The notes: generated by a model not told the origin, from the letters alone. Shown: positions 53,902 through 62,433, counted from the first letter of the stretch. The stretch is 64,000 nt of DNA from Bradyrhizobium elkanii WSM2783 (GCF_000472865.1 NZ_AXAP01000010.1:1-64000), one strand, 5' to 3'. Numbers and translations are program-made.

Positions 53902-55041
53902 ATGGCCCTCATCCTCACCGAAGAACAATCCATGCTGCGCGACAGCGCGCGCGGCCTCATCAGCGACAAGGCGCCGGTCTCGCATCTGCGCCAACTCCGC
54001 GACAGCAAGGACGAAACCGGCTTCTCGCGCGAACTCTGGAAGACCTTTGCCGAGATGGGCTTCTCCGGCCTGTTGGTATCAGAACAATTCGGCGGCAGCG
54101 GGCTCGGTGCGGTCGAGGCCGGGATTGTGATGGAGGAGATCGGGCGCACGCTGATGCCGTCGCCGTTCCTTGCCACGTCCGTCCTCGCCGCCTCGGCGCT
54201 GTCGCGCGGCGGCAGCGAGGCGCAGAAAGCGCAGCATCTGCCCAAGATCTCCGACGGCTCGCTGCTCGCCGCGCTCGCGGTCGACGAGGGCGCCAAGCAT
54301 CGCCCGCTGCAGACCAGCATGCAGGCGGTACGCAGCGGCAACGGCTTCAAGCTGACTGGCGACAAGGCGCTGGTGGTCGACGGCCACACTGCGGGTCTGT
54401 TGATCGTCGCGGCCCGCACGGCCGGCAGCGCCGGCGAGAAGAACGGGGTGACCCTGTTCCTGGTCGATCCCAAGGCAAAGGGGATTGCGACCGAGCGCAC
54501 CATCATGGTCGACTCCCACAACGCTGCGCGCATCGTGTTCGACAATGTCGAGGTCAACGCCGACAGCGTGCTAGGGGAGGTCGATCAAGGTTATCCGCTG
54601 CTCGAAGGCGTGCTCAATGTCGGCCGCGGCGCGGTCGCCTCCGAAATGGTGGGTTTGAGCGAGGAGGTGTTCGGGCGAACCGTCACTTACCTCAAAGAGC
54701 GGAAGCAGTTCGGCAAGCCGATCGGCGAATTCCAGGCGCTGCAGCACCGGGCCGCCCAGCTCTATATCGATATCGAGATCACGCGCGCCGCGGTGCTGAA
54801 GGCGTTGCAGGCGCTCGATGCCGATCCCGCCAATGCCGGCAGCGCGGTCGCAGTTGCAAAAACGCGCGCTGGCACCACGGCAACGCTCGCGGTGCAGGAA
54901 GGCGTGCAGATGCATGGCGGCATGGGCATGACCGATCAGTTCGACATCGGCTTCTTCATGAAGCGCGCCCGCGTCTGCCAGGAGCTGTTCGGCGACAGCA
55001 ATTTCCACGCCGATCAGTTGGCGAGGGCGAAGGGGTATTGA
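53902..55041 (+). CDS. Acyl-CoA dehydrogenase (second of a pair)
   Basis: The 379-residue protein is a complete acyl-CoA dehydrogenase. LTEEQSMLRDSARGLISDKAP opens the N-terminal helical domain. The middle has GNGFKLTGDKALVVDGHTA, and the C-terminal part has LKERKQFGKPIGEFQALQHR and VQMHGGMGMTDQFDIGFFMKRA. It lacks some residues of the FAD-binding block found in the first protein (no PNAGSD), as in heteromeric FadE pairs in which one subunit is divergent. It should work with the protein encoded just upstream. Confidence 0.92.
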   Translation: MALILTEEQSMLRDSARGLISDKAPVSHLRQLRDSKDETGFSRELWKTFAEMGFSGLLVSEQFGGSGLGAVEAGIVMEEIGRTLMPSPFLATSVLAASALSRGGSEAQKAQHLPKISDGSLLAALAVDEGAKHRPLQTSMQAVRSGNGFKLTGDKALVVDGHTAGLLIVAARTAGSAGEKNGVTLFLVDPKAKGIATERTIMVDSHNAARIVFDNVEVNADSVLGEVDQGYPLLEGVLNVGRGAVASEMVGLSEEVFGRTVTYLKERKQFGKPIGEFQALQHRAAQLYIDIEITRAAVLKALQALDADPANAGSAVAVAKTRAGTTATLAVQEGVQMHGGMGMTDQFDIGFFMKRARVCQELFGDSNFHADQLARAKGY

Positions 55042-55098
55042 TGGAGTTACCCTCATTGCAATGAGGGTGGGAGCCAATGCTTCGGTGCGCGTTGATGT

Positions 55099-55244
55099 GC
55101 CCTCGCCCCTTGTGGGAGAGGGCTGCTCCGCCGTTAGCAACTGATACGTTTGGGTGAGGGGTCTCTCTCGACGCACGCCGACGTTCGCGGAGGCAACCCC
55201 TCATCCGGCGCTTCGCGCCACCTTCTCCCACAAGGGGAGAAGGG
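55099..55244. repeat. Palindromic intergenic repeat, family C, long form
   Basis: GCCCTCGCCCCTTGTGGGAG, GGGTGAGGGGTCTCTCTCG, CATCCGGCGCTTCGCGCCACC and CTTCTCCCACAAGGGGAGAAG occur in the same order and spacing as at 34919-35071. It occupies the convergent gap between the acyl-CoA dehydrogenase and the binding-protein gene; nothing else is seen in 55042-55298. Confidence 0.85.
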
Positions 55245-55298
55245 AAGCGCGAGACGTCGATGCGGTTCGGAAGCTCGCATTGACGGCGTGCGAGACCT

Positions 55299-56339
55299 TT
55301 ACCGGATCGGAGGCGCGTATTGGATGCCGCCGGCGTTCCAGAGCTGGTTGAGGCCGCGCGGGATCTTCAGCTTCGACTCGCTGCCGACATTGCGGTCGTA
55401 GATCTCGCCGTAATTGCCGACGTGGCGGATGATGCGGGCGGCCCAGTCCTTGGTCAGGCCGAGGTCCTCGCCATAGGAGCCTTCGGTGCCGACCAGCCGC
55501 ATTACCTCGGGCTTCTTCGATTTCAGCGCCTCATCGATGTTCTTCGACGTGATGCCGAGCTCCTCGGCGTTGATCATCGCATACAGCGTCCATTTCACGA
55601 TCATCATCCAGTCGTCGTCGCGCAGCCGCACCACGGGCGCGAGCGGCTCCTTGGAGATGATGTCGGGCAGGATGATGTGATCGTTCGGCTTGGAGAGGTT
55701 GAGCCTGAGCGCATAGAGCTGCGAGGCATCGGCCGTGATGGTGTCGCACTGCCCGCTGTCATAGGCTTTGACGACATCCTCGAGCTTTCCGAACTTCATC
55801 TCCGTATATTTCATATTGTTGAGACGGAAATAGTCGGCGAGGTTGAGCTGCGTCGTGGTCTCCCCCTGCACGCAGACCTTGCTGCCGTTCAAGTCGAGTG
55901 CGGAGTCGATGTTGCGCGAGCGCGGCAGCATGAAGCCTTCGCCGTCATAATAGGCGACGGCGGGGAAATAGAGGTCGTAATTGGTCTCGCGCGACATGCT
56001 CCAGGTCGAGTTGCGCGAGAGGATGTCCACCTTCCGGCTCTGCAACTCCTTGAAGCGTTCGCTGGCATCGAGCGGGATGAATTTCGCCTTGGACGGATCG
56101 TCGAAGATCGCGGCCGCCACCGCGCGGCAGAAATCGACGTCAAAGCCGGTCCAATTGCCCTTCTCGTCGGGGATCGAGAAGCCCGGCAGGCCCTTGTTGA
56201 CACCACACAGCACCTCGCCGCGGCGGACGGTGCGCTTCAAAGTCTTGGTGTCGTATCGCTCATAGGTGATGGCCGCGACTGCAACCAGGGCCGCGACCGC
56301 GAGCCCGATCAGCAGGCCGCCTCGAAATGTGCGCTTCAT
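55299..56339 (-). CDS. General amino-acid ABC transporter binding protein (AapJ/BztA-like)
   Basis: The 346-residue protein has an N-terminal signal or anchor segment (residues 9-24). RGEVLCGVNKGLPGFSIPDEKGNWTGFDVDFCRAVAAAIF and VDILSRNSTWSMSRETNYDLYFPAV are the AapJ fingerprints. GSKVCVQGETTTQLNLADYF and ASQLYALRLN are further ones. It should bind several polar amino acids in the periplasm. No AapQMP genes are next to it, so it either uses another transporter or is an extra copy. It lies 51 bases downstream of the L,D-transpeptidase gene. Confidence 0.92.
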   Translation of the reverse strand: MKRTFRGGLLIGLAVAALVAVAAITYERYDTKTLKRTVRRGEVLCGVNKGLPGFSIPDEKGNWTGFDVDFCRAVAAAIFDDPSKAKFIPLDASERFKELQSRKVDILSRNSTWSMSRETNYDLYFPAVAYYDGEGFMLPRSRNIDSALDLNGSKVCVQGETTTQLNLADYFRLNNMKYTEMKFGKLEDVVKAYDSGQCDTITADASQLYALRLNLSKPNDHIILPDIISKEPLAPVVRLRDDDWMMIVKWTLYAMINAEELGITSKNIDEALKSKKPEVMRLVGTEGSYGEDLGLTKDWAARIIRHVGNYGEIYDRNVGSESKLKIPRGLNQLWNAGGIQYAPPIR

Positions 56340-56390
56340 TATTTATTTCTCACCAGGTGTAGGTGTCAGGAAGGGAAAGCGGGCGGGCGG

Positions 56391-56984
56391 TTACAGTTCG
56401 GGCTTCTGCCGGACGATGACCTTGGTGCCGACCGGGACGCGATCATAGAGATCGGCGACGTCGGCGTTGACCAGCCGGAAGCAGCCGGAGGAGATCGCGG
56501 TGCCGATGGTGTTGGGCTGGTTGGTGCCGTGGATGCGGTAGACGGTGGTGCCGAGATACATCGCGCGCGCGCCGAGCGGGTTGCCGGGGCCGCCGGCCAT
56601 GAAGCGGGGCAGGTAGGGTTGGCGTGCGATCATTTCCGGCGGCGGCGTCCAGTCCGGCCATTCCGCTTTACGGGTGATGTTCAGGAGACCCTGCCACTGG
56701 AAGCCTTCACGGCCGACGCCGATACCGTAACGGATCGCGCGGCCGTTGCCCTGAATCAGGTAGAGATAGCGTTCCTTGGTCGAAATGATGATCGTGCCGG
56801 GCGCCTCGTTGGTGCGGTAATAAACCACCTGCTTGCGCCATTCCGGATCGAGCTCGACATTATCGTCGGGGACGAGACCTGGCTGATCGCCGACATCGTT
56901 GCTTTGGGCCTGGCTCTGTGAGACCGAAAGCATCAGGCCGCCTGCGGCAATGACCATCCAGATCAGGTGGCGAAATTTCGTCAT
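56391..56984 (-). CDS. L,D-transpeptidase (YkuD domain)
   Basis: The 197-residue protein has a signal peptide (1-26, cut after SQAQ) and a YkuD catalytic domain. TIIISTKERYLYLIQGNGRAIRY starts the domain, and YRIHGTNQPNTIGTAISSGCFRLVNAD holds the catalytic His-(x)n-S-G-C-x-R motif, with the nucleophile Cys in SSGCFRL. It forms 3-3 peptidoglycan cross-links or anchors lipoprotein. A GGAGAG ribosome site precedes the ATG at 56984. Confidence 0.93.
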   Translation of the reverse strand: MTKFRHLIWMVIAAGGLMLSVSQSQAQSNDVGDQPGLVPDDNVELDPEWRKQVVYYRTNEAPGTIIISTKERYLYLIQGNGRAIRYGIGVGREGFQWQGLLNITRKAEWPDWTPPPEMIARQPYLPRFMAGGPGNPLGARAMYLGTTVYRIHGTNQPNTIGTAISSGCFRLVNADVADLYDRVPVGTKVIVRQKPEL

Positions 56985-57141
56985 ACAAAGCTCTCCTGTG
57001 GCGCGCGGCCAAATTCACTAGTGCTCCACCCAAATCAGGAACCATCAAATCTCAGTGGCAGCTTGATGGCAAGTTTGAGGCAGAGGAGATCACTGCCTGG
57101 AATACCTGCGATTCCCGTCATAGCCCTGTAGCGGAGCTGTC

Positions 57142-57270
57142 TTATCGCGGTGCGATCCAGAGGCGCAGACCGAACGAAATCAACGCCACGGTGCCGACAC
57201 CGCCGAGCCAAAGCGCGACGAACCACATCAGGCGCTTGGCGAGCGGATGTGGTTTCTCTGGGCGCGACAT
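57142..57270 (-). CDS. DUF2474 small membrane subunit of bd-type oxidase
   Basis: The 42-residue protein starts at the ATG at 57268-57270, overlapping the cydB stop by one base. It has a basic N-terminus followed by one transmembrane helix (LMWFVALWLGGVGTVALISFGLRLW). Position after cydB and the single-helix layout match the DUF2474 proteins associated with cyanide-insensitive bd oxidases, counterparts of CydX. The nearest gene downstream (56984) is transcribed in the same direction after 157 bases. Confidence 0.85.
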   Translation of the reverse strand: MSRPEKPHPLAKRLMWFVALWLGGVGTVALISFGLRLWIAPR

Positions 57271-58280
57271 CAGTGATACCCGCTGCCGGGCCGCACCTTG
57301 CCGCGAAACACCCAATACGCCCAACCCGTGTAGGCGAGGATCAGCGGAATCAGGATCGCGACGCCAACCAGCATGAAGATCTGGCTGTTGGCAGGCGAGG
57401 CCGCTTCCCAGATCGTGATGCTCTGCGGCACGATATAGGGATACATGCTGATGCCGAGGCCGGCATAGGACAGCAAGAACAACGCCAGCGTCAGGAAGAA
57501 CGGCTGGTAGTCATATTTGTTCGCAAGGCTGCGCAATAGCAGCGCGGTGACGGCCGCCACCGCGAGCGGCACCGGCGCGGTCAGGATGATGTTCGGCCAG
57601 GTGAACCAGCGCTGGGTATATTGCACGCTGAGGAACGGGGTTGCGAGGCTGACGGCGACGATCGCACCGAGCATCGCGAACAGTAACACCCAACTCAATT
57701 GATAGGCCTTGTCGCGCAGCGCGCCCTCGGTCTTCATCACCAGCCAGGTCGCGCCCAACAGCGCGTAACCCACCAACACCGATATGCCGGTCAGCACGCT
57801 GAACGGCGTCAGCCAGTCCCACCAGCCGCCGGCATATTGGCGGGCCTCGACATGCACACCCTGCAGGATGGCGCCGAGCGCAACGCCCTGGGCCAGCGCC
57901 GCGACCAGTGACCCGCCGAAAAAGGCGCTGTCCCAGCGGTTGCGTTCCCTTTGCGTGCGCCAGCGGAATTCGAAGGCGACCCCGCGGAAGATCAAGCCGA
58001 CCAGCATCGCGATAACGGGCGTATAGAGCGCCGGCATCAGCACGGCATAGGCGAGCGGAAACGCCGCCATCAGCCCGCCGCCGCCGAGCACCAGCCAGGT
58101 CTCGTTGCCGTCCCAGACCGGCGCCACGCTGTTCATGATGACGTCGCGATCCGCCTTCCTTGGAAACAGCGGAAACAGGATGCCAAGGCCGAGATCGAAG
58201 CCGTCCATGACGATGTAGACGAACACCGCGAAGGCGATGATGAAGGCCCAGACCGTGGCAAGGTCGACCGCGCCGCTCAT
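57270..58280 (-). CDS. cioB: Cytochrome bd-type (cyanide-insensitive) quinol oxidase subunit II
   Basis: The 336-residue membrane protein has eight to nine hydrophobic segments. The N-terminal block DGFDLGLGILFPLFPRKADRDVIMNSVAPVWDGNETWLVLGGG is the CydB signature (FDLGLG and WDGNETWLV). It forms the second subunit of the quinol oxidase that reduces oxygen to water at the inner membrane. It overlaps cioA by four bases. Confidence 0.94.
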   Translation of the reverse strand: MSGAVDLATVWAFIIAFAVFVYIVMDGFDLGLGILFPLFPRKADRDVIMNSVAPVWDGNETWLVLGGGGLMAAFPLAYAVLMPALYTPVIAMLVGLIFRGVAFEFRWRTQRERNRWDSAFFGGSLVAALAQGVALGAILQGVHVEARQYAGGWWDWLTPFSVLTGISVLVGYALLGATWLVMKTEGALRDKAYQLSWVLLFAMLGAIVAVSLATPFLSVQYTQRWFTWPNIILTAPVPLAVAAVTALLLRSLANKYDYQPFFLTLALFLLSYAGLGISMYPYIVPQSITIWEAASPANSQIFMLVGVAILIPLILAYTGWAYWVFRGKVRPGSGYH

Positions 58281-59683
58281 GGCGCGCCCTCCGCTGCCGC
58301 GGCGGCGGCCGGGGTGATGCCGGCGGCGCGGGCGGGAACGTCACGCGGCGGTCCCGCTTCGCCGGGATGCGGCGGCGCCGCCATCAGCCGCAGCAGATAG
58401 ATCACCCCCGCCGTGAACACCGCGAAATAGACGATGACGAAAGCGAGCAGCGAGGAGCCGACCGCAGGCGCAGCGAGCGGCGAAGCGGAGTCGGCCGTCC
58501 GCAGCAGGCCATAGACCGTGAATGGCTGCCGCCCGGTCTCGGTGGTGATCCAGCCCGCCAGCACCGCGATGAAGCCCGCCGGCCCCATCAGCATTGCGAA
58601 GCCGTGCAGAAAGCGCGAGGAATAGAGCTGACCGCGCCAGCGCATCCACGCGCTGAGCAGGCCGAGCCCCATCATCAGGAAGCCGAGCCCGACCATGATG
58701 CGGAACGACCAGAAGGTGATCGGTACCGGCGGCCAGTTTTCGCGCGGCACGGTGTCGAGCCCGTCCATCGGCGCGGTCGGCGAGTGCTTCAGGATCACTG
58801 ATCCGAGCTTGGGGATCTCGACGGCGAAGTCGACCCGGCCGGCCGTCTGGTTGGGCCATCCGAACAGGATGAGCGGCGCTCCGTCCTTGTGGCTCTGGTA
58901 GTGGCCTTCCATCGCCATGATCTTCACGGGCTGATGCTCCAGCGTGTTCAGCCCGTGCTGGTCCCCGGCCAGAATCTGGATTGGCGCCACGAAAGTCGCC
59001 ATCCACATCGCCATCGAGAACATCACGCGCGGGCCGGCGAGATGCTGGTCACGCAGCAGATGATAGGCGCCGACCGCGCCGACCACGAGCGCGGTGGTCA
59101 GATAGGCCGCGAGCACCATGTGCGCGAGGCGATAGGGAAAGGACGGGTTGAAGACCACCTTGAGCCAGTCGGCCGCCACGAACTGGCCGTTCGCATTGAT
59201 CGCGTAGCCGGTCGGCGTCTGCATCCAGGAATTGGACGAGAGGATCCAGAATGCCGAGATCAGGGTGCCGATCGCGACCATCAATGTCGCGAGAAAGTGC
59301 AGCCTGGGACCGACGCGGTTCAATCCGAACAGCATCACGCCGAGGAAGCCTGCTTCAAGGAAAAACGCGGTCAGCACCTCATAGGCCATCAGCGGTCCGA
59401 TGACGGGCCCGGTCTTGTCGGAGAAGGCCGACCAGTTGGTGCCGAACTGGTAGGACATCACGATGCCCGACACCACGCCCATGCCGAATGCGACCGCGAA
59501 GATCTTCAGCCAGTAGTGAAACAGATTGATGAAGACCTCGCGCCCGGTCCAGAGCCAGAGCGCTTCGAGCACCGCGAGGTAGCTGGCGAGCCCGATCGAG
59601 AAAGCCGGGAATATGATGTGAAACGACATCGTGAAAGCAAACTGCGCACGGGCGAGCGCAACCGCATCCCAGCCTTCGAACAT
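58277..59683 (-). CDS. cioA: Cytochrome bd-type (cyanide-insensitive) quinol oxidase subunit I
   Basis: The 468-residue protein has nine membrane segments. His22 (MSFHIIFP) is the axial heme b595 ligand, His in RLAHMVLAAY is a b558 ligand, and GWITTETGRQPF is the conserved GRQP quinol-site motif. The periplasmic Q-loop is short, as in CIO-type rather than E. coli CydA oxidases. The C-terminal tail is alanine/proline-rich. It gives respiration at low oxygen and in the presence of cyanide, nitric oxide or sulfide. Its start ATG has only a weak ribosome site. Confidence 0.94.
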   Translation of the reverse strand: MFEGWDAVALARAQFAFTMSFHIIFPAFSIGLASYLAVLEALWLWTGREVFINLFHYWLKIFAVAFGMGVVSGIVMSYQFGTNWSAFSDKTGPVIGPLMAYEVLTAFFLEAGFLGVMLFGLNRVGPRLHFLATLMVAIGTLISAFWILSSNSWMQTPTGYAINANGQFVAADWLKVVFNPSFPYRLAHMVLAAYLTTALVVGAVGAYHLLRDQHLAGPRVMFSMAMWMATFVAPIQILAGDQHGLNTLEHQPVKIMAMEGHYQSHKDGAPLILFGWPNQTAGRVDFAVEIPKLGSVILKHSPTAPMDGLDTVPRENWPPVPITFWSFRIMVGLGFLMMGLGLLSAWMRWRGQLYSSRFLHGFAMLMGPAGFIAVLAGWITTETGRQPFTVYGLLRTADSASPLAAPAVGSSLLAFVIVYFAVFTAGVIYLLRLMAAPPHPGEAGPPRDVPARAAGITPAAAAAAEGAP

Positions 59684-59773
59684 GACACGCTACCCATCGT
59701 GAATTACGACGTGAGGTTATCACGCGTCCGATCGTAGTGAAAACATGTCAATATGACCAAGGCAGAGGGAGCG

Positions 59774-59801
59774 ACCCGGCGCGGACCTTGGCGCGCCGGG
59801 T
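59774..59801 (-). terminator. Hairpin after the thioredoxin-like gene, with shared flank
   Basis: ACCCGGCGCG (59774-59783) and CGCGCCGGGT (59792-59801) form an exact 10-bp stem with an eight-base loop, 34 bases after the stop at 59835. The plus-strand flank AAGGCAGAGGGAGCGACCCGG is closely matched by the hairpin at 61262-61293 (AAAGGCAGAGCGACCCGG). On the minus strand the base of the stem is followed by CGCTCCCTCTGCC, only mildly T-rich. Confidence 0.6.
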
Positions 59802-59834
59802 TTGACGATAGTACTTTGGTTGTCGCAGAAGCGC

Positions 59835-60386
59835 TCAACTGTTGGCGTTGAGCAGCCGGGCGACGGTGCGGTCAATCTGCTCGTACTGTCCCTCGCCGTC
59901 GTGATGGAATACGATATGTCCATTCTGGTCGATGATGTACTGCGCGGGCCAATACTGGTTGCGGTAGGAATTCCAGGTCTGCGACTCATTGTCCTGCGCC
60001 ACCGGATAGGTGATGCCGTGCCGTTTCAGCGCGGCCTGGACGTTGGACGCTGAGCGTTCGAACGGAAATTCCGGCGTATGGACGCCAATCACGACGAGAC
60101 CTCGATTCCCGTACTTGGCGTCGAGCGCAACGACGTGGGGCAGCGTGTTGACGCAGTTCACGCAGCCATAGGTCCAGAAGTCGACCAGCACGACTTTGCC
60201 GCGCAGGTCAGCGATGTCGAGCGGCTGCGAATTGAACCATTTGGTGATGCCGGCAAAATTTGGCGCGCTCTGTTGCGCCGCCGTGACCCTCGCCGCGGGC
60301 TCCTGCGCACGAGCGATATGGGGAGCGGTGATGCCGGTCAGGCAAACGGTGCCGATCAGCGCGGATATAAGTGAACGCAGGATCAT
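59835..60386 (-). CDS. Periplasmic thioredoxin-like protein (redoxin domain)
   Basis: The 183-residue protein starts at the ATG at 60386 (AAAGGA ribosome site). Its N-terminal signal or anchor (residues 4-28) is followed by a redoxin fold. VVLVDFWTYGCVNCVNTLPHV is the active site, with CVNC in place of thioredoxin CGPC. A later AALKRHGITYPVAQDNESQTWNSY block resembles the C-terminal domain of DipZ/ResA-type proteins. It is likely reduced by the CcdA-like protein encoded 18 bases upstream and passes electrons to periplasmic substrates. Confidence 0.9.
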   Translation of the reverse strand: MILRSLISALIGTVCLTGITAPHIARAQEPAARVTAAQQSAPNFAGITKWFNSQPLDIADLRGKVVLVDFWTYGCVNCVNTLPHVVALDAKYGNRGLVVIGVHTPEFPFERSASNVQAALKRHGITYPVAQDNESQTWNSYRNQYWPAQYIIDQNGHIVFHHDGEGQYEQIDRTVARLLNANS

Positions 60387-60403
60387 GGTGATTTCCTTTG
60401 AGG

Positions 60404-61105
60404 TCAAAGGCCGATCTGGCCGTTGGGATAGAAGCTGGTCAGCCACGCCACGATCAGCGTGTCGTATTGGAAGTAGGAGAGGGCCGCGAACGCGATGATG
60501 ACGACGCCAAAGCCCTGCTGCAGTCGCGGCGCGATCCGCGCAATGCTGCGGATGCGGGTCGTGACGGCCTGACCGCCGTAGGCGATGGCGAGCATCGGAA
60601 GCGCCGCCCCGACGGCGTAGACGACAAGCTGCAAGCTGGCCCAGCCGGTATCTTTCGACGTCGCGACAATGGTCAGGATCGAGCCCAGCACGGGCCCGGC
60701 GCAGGGCGTCCATACCAGCCCGAGTGTCGTGCCGAGCACGAAGCCGCCGATCAGGCTTTGCGATGGTGTTGCATTGCCCGGCGAACCGCCCGCGGTGAGC
60801 CCGGAAATCCGGATCGCCAGCCATTCGAATGGCGCGGGCCAGATCATCAATAGCCCGAAGCCGAGCAACAGGATCGCGGCGCCGGTTCGCAGCACGTTGG
60901 GATCGAAATCGAAGGCGCGGGTGATCGCGCTCAGCAGCAACGCCACCATCGAGAACGACATCACAAAGCCGAGCGCGATCATCGCCGGCCGCGCCTTGCT
61001 GGTCTGGCCTATCGATGCCCCAAGCAGGATCGGCAGCATCGGCAGGGTGCAAGGCGCCGCGACGGTGACGACACCTGCGAGCAGCGCCAGAACAAGATTC
61101 AACAT
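60404..61105 (-). CDS. CcdA/DsbD-like transmembrane thiol-electron carrier
   Basis: The 233-residue protein starts at the ATG at 61105; a GTG immediately before it is also in frame. It has about six membrane segments and two conserved cysteines in the typical places: one in AAPCTLPMLP near the N-terminus and one in WTPCAGPVLG. These cysteines relay electrons from cytoplasmic thioredoxin across the membrane. It is followed 18 bases later by the periplasmic thioredoxin-like gene; the two form an operon. Confidence 0.9.
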   Translation of the reverse strand: MLNLVLALLAGVVTVAAPCTLPMLPILLGASIGQTSKARPAMIALGFVMSFSMVALLLSAITRAFDFDPNVLRTGAAILLLGFGLLMIWPAPFEWLAIRISGLTAGGSPGNATPSQSLIGGFVLGTTLGLVWTPCAGPVLGSILTIVATSKDTGWASLQLVVYAVGAALPMLAIAYGGQAVTTRIRSIARIAPRLQQGFGVVIIAFAALSYFQYDTLIVAWLTSFYPNGQIGL

Positions 61106-61261
61106 CACGATCGTCCGTCACAGTCCGGCCACGCCCAATGCCTGAGCCGGCAGTGTGATGTTGTTCGCGAAGACAAGATCAGACGTTACGTCTGCCTTAT
61201 TCGGATGTGGTCACGTCTGTGTGAGGCTTCCACGGTGATTGTACGAGCCACAAAGGCAGAG

Positions 61262-61293
61262 CGACCCGGCTGGGGGGCATCCCGGCCGGGTCG
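61262..61293 (-). terminator. Hairpin downstream of the 59-residue protein gene
   Basis: CGACCCGGC (61262-61270) and GCCGGGTCG (61285-61293) form an exact 9-bp stem around a 14-base loop with extra internal pairing. It lies about 47 bases after the stop at 61340 and before the ccdA-type gene. The plus-strand flank AAAGGCAGAG matches the hairpin at 59774. Confidence 0.6.
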
Positions 61294-61339
61294 TTGGAGG
61301 TCGTCTTGGGAGGTTAGAACTTGAAGATGTAAGAACTCG

Positions 61340-61519
61340 CTATCTGATCTCGCAGACTTCCGCGGCGCTCTTGGTGCTGCAATCGATAACCTGCTCGCGC
61401 ACTGGCGTTGCACCGCCATCGCGCTGCGCGCGCGGGGTGACGTGCTGGCTCGACAGTGTCGCAAGCGTAGCAACTGCGCCGAGCGGGATGATGAAGAAGC
61501 GGAAGGATGGCTTCAGCAT
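61340..61519 (-). CDS. Small membrane or secreted protein next to the ECF sigma gene
   Basis: The 59-residue protein starts at the ATG at 61519 with an ideal AGGAGAAAG ribosome site. A hydrophobic segment (FRFFIIPLGAVATLATL) is followed by a polar tail with two cysteines (VIDCSTKSAAEVCEIR). No family is recognised. It lies 165 bases downstream of the sigma factor gene on the same strand. It lacks the HxxxCxxC zinc motif of zinc anti-sigma factors. Confidence 0.7.
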   Translation of the reverse strand: MLKPSFRFFIIPLGAVATLATLSSQHVTPRAQRDGGATPVREQVIDCSTKSAAEVCEIR

Positions 61520-61683
61520 GTCTTTCTCCTGTTCGGCGTTGGCGCTGCGTTCGATGGTTAATGGTCTAGCGACTAAGTTTTTCCAGGTGATGTCGTCGAC
61601 TGTTTCAATTGCTTCGTGGCCGCCCTCTGGTTCCGAAGACAATCCGTACAATTTCCGGCCTTATGACCTTCCGGATCGCTCCT

Positions 61684-62295
61684 TCACGCCGCGAGGCTTT
61701 CCACGCCGGCGCACCTCAGCAATTCGGCGAGCTGCTTGCGGGCATAGAACATGCGGGTCTTCACCGTGCTCTGGGGAATGCCGATGATCGCACCGGCCTC
61801 TTCCACTGACTTCTCGTGATAATAGACGAGGTTGATGATCTCGCGATGCGCCGGCGACAGCTTCGCGACGCAGGCGCGCAGGATCTCGCTGGTCGAGGCG
61901 CGATCGAGCGCGGCTTCCGGCGTGTCGGCATCATCGACGATCTCGAGCACTTCTTCCTGCTCGATATCCTCGTGCCAGCGCTGGCGCAGCGCGGTCAACG
62001 CCTTGAAGCGGGCGATCGACAACAGCCAGGTGGAAACCTGCGAGCGGCCTTCGAACTGGTCGGCGGTGCGCCAGACGTCCAGGAACACCTGGCTCACGAG
62101 ATCTTCCGCCACCGTGGTGTCGCGGACCATGCGCAGGACAAAACGGTAGACCCGGACGTTGTGGCGGGAATAGAGCACATGCATGGCTGTCCGGTCGCCT
62201 ATGGCGATCTTGCCGAGCAGCATTTCGTCGGATGTCTGGCGTGCAGCGGCGATATGATCGTTGGCTGCAGCGTTGATGGCGACGACGTTCGACAT
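61684..62295 (-). CDS. ECF-type RNA polymerase sigma factor
   Basis: The 203-residue protein starts at the ATG at 62295 with a GGGAGC site. Region 2 has LYSRHNVRVYRFVLRMVRDTTVAEDLVSQVFLDVWR, and region 4 has LSPAHREIINLVYYHEKSVEEAGAIIGIPQSTVKTRMFYARKQL. It recruits RNA polymerase to a stress regulon. No anti-sigma factor is adjacent, apart from the 59-residue membrane protein of unknown role. A candidate operator lies 110 bases upstream. Confidence 0.93.
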   Translation of the reverse strand: MSNVVAINAAANDHIAAARQTSDEMLLGKIAIGDRTAMHVLYSRHNVRVYRFVLRMVRDTTVAEDLVSQVFLDVWRTADQFEGRSQVSTWLLSIARFKALTALRQRWHEDIEQEEVLEIVDDADTPEAALDRASTSEILRACVAKLSPAHREIINLVYYHEKSVEEAGAIIGIPQSTVKTRMFYARKQLAELLRCAGVESLAA

Positions 62296-62404
62296 GACAG
62301 GCTCCCAGTTCGCCTTGGCGGCTTTCGTTGGGAGAATTGTTAATGAGCCACGGTTTCGGGATGTCTGCGCCAAAAGCGGAAAATGGTTTCATCCGTAGGA
62401 GAAT

Positions 62405-62433
62405 TGTTTCGTCGGAGCGCGGGCGACGAAACA
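62405..62433. promoter_or_regulatory. Inverted repeat upstream of the ECF sigma gene
   Basis: TGTTTCGTC (62405-62413) and GACGAAACA (62425-62433) are perfect inverted repeats separated by 11 bases. They lie about 110 bases before the sigma gene's start and 120 bases after the response regulator's stop. The spacing of about two helical turns suits a dimeric regulator. A role as a terminator of the regulator gene is less likely because no T-run follows. Confidence 0.45.

Noticed and set aside
61684..62295. EcfG general stress sigma factor
   Set aside because: No PhyR/NepR genes are adjacent and the expected GGAAC promoter element upstream was not found.
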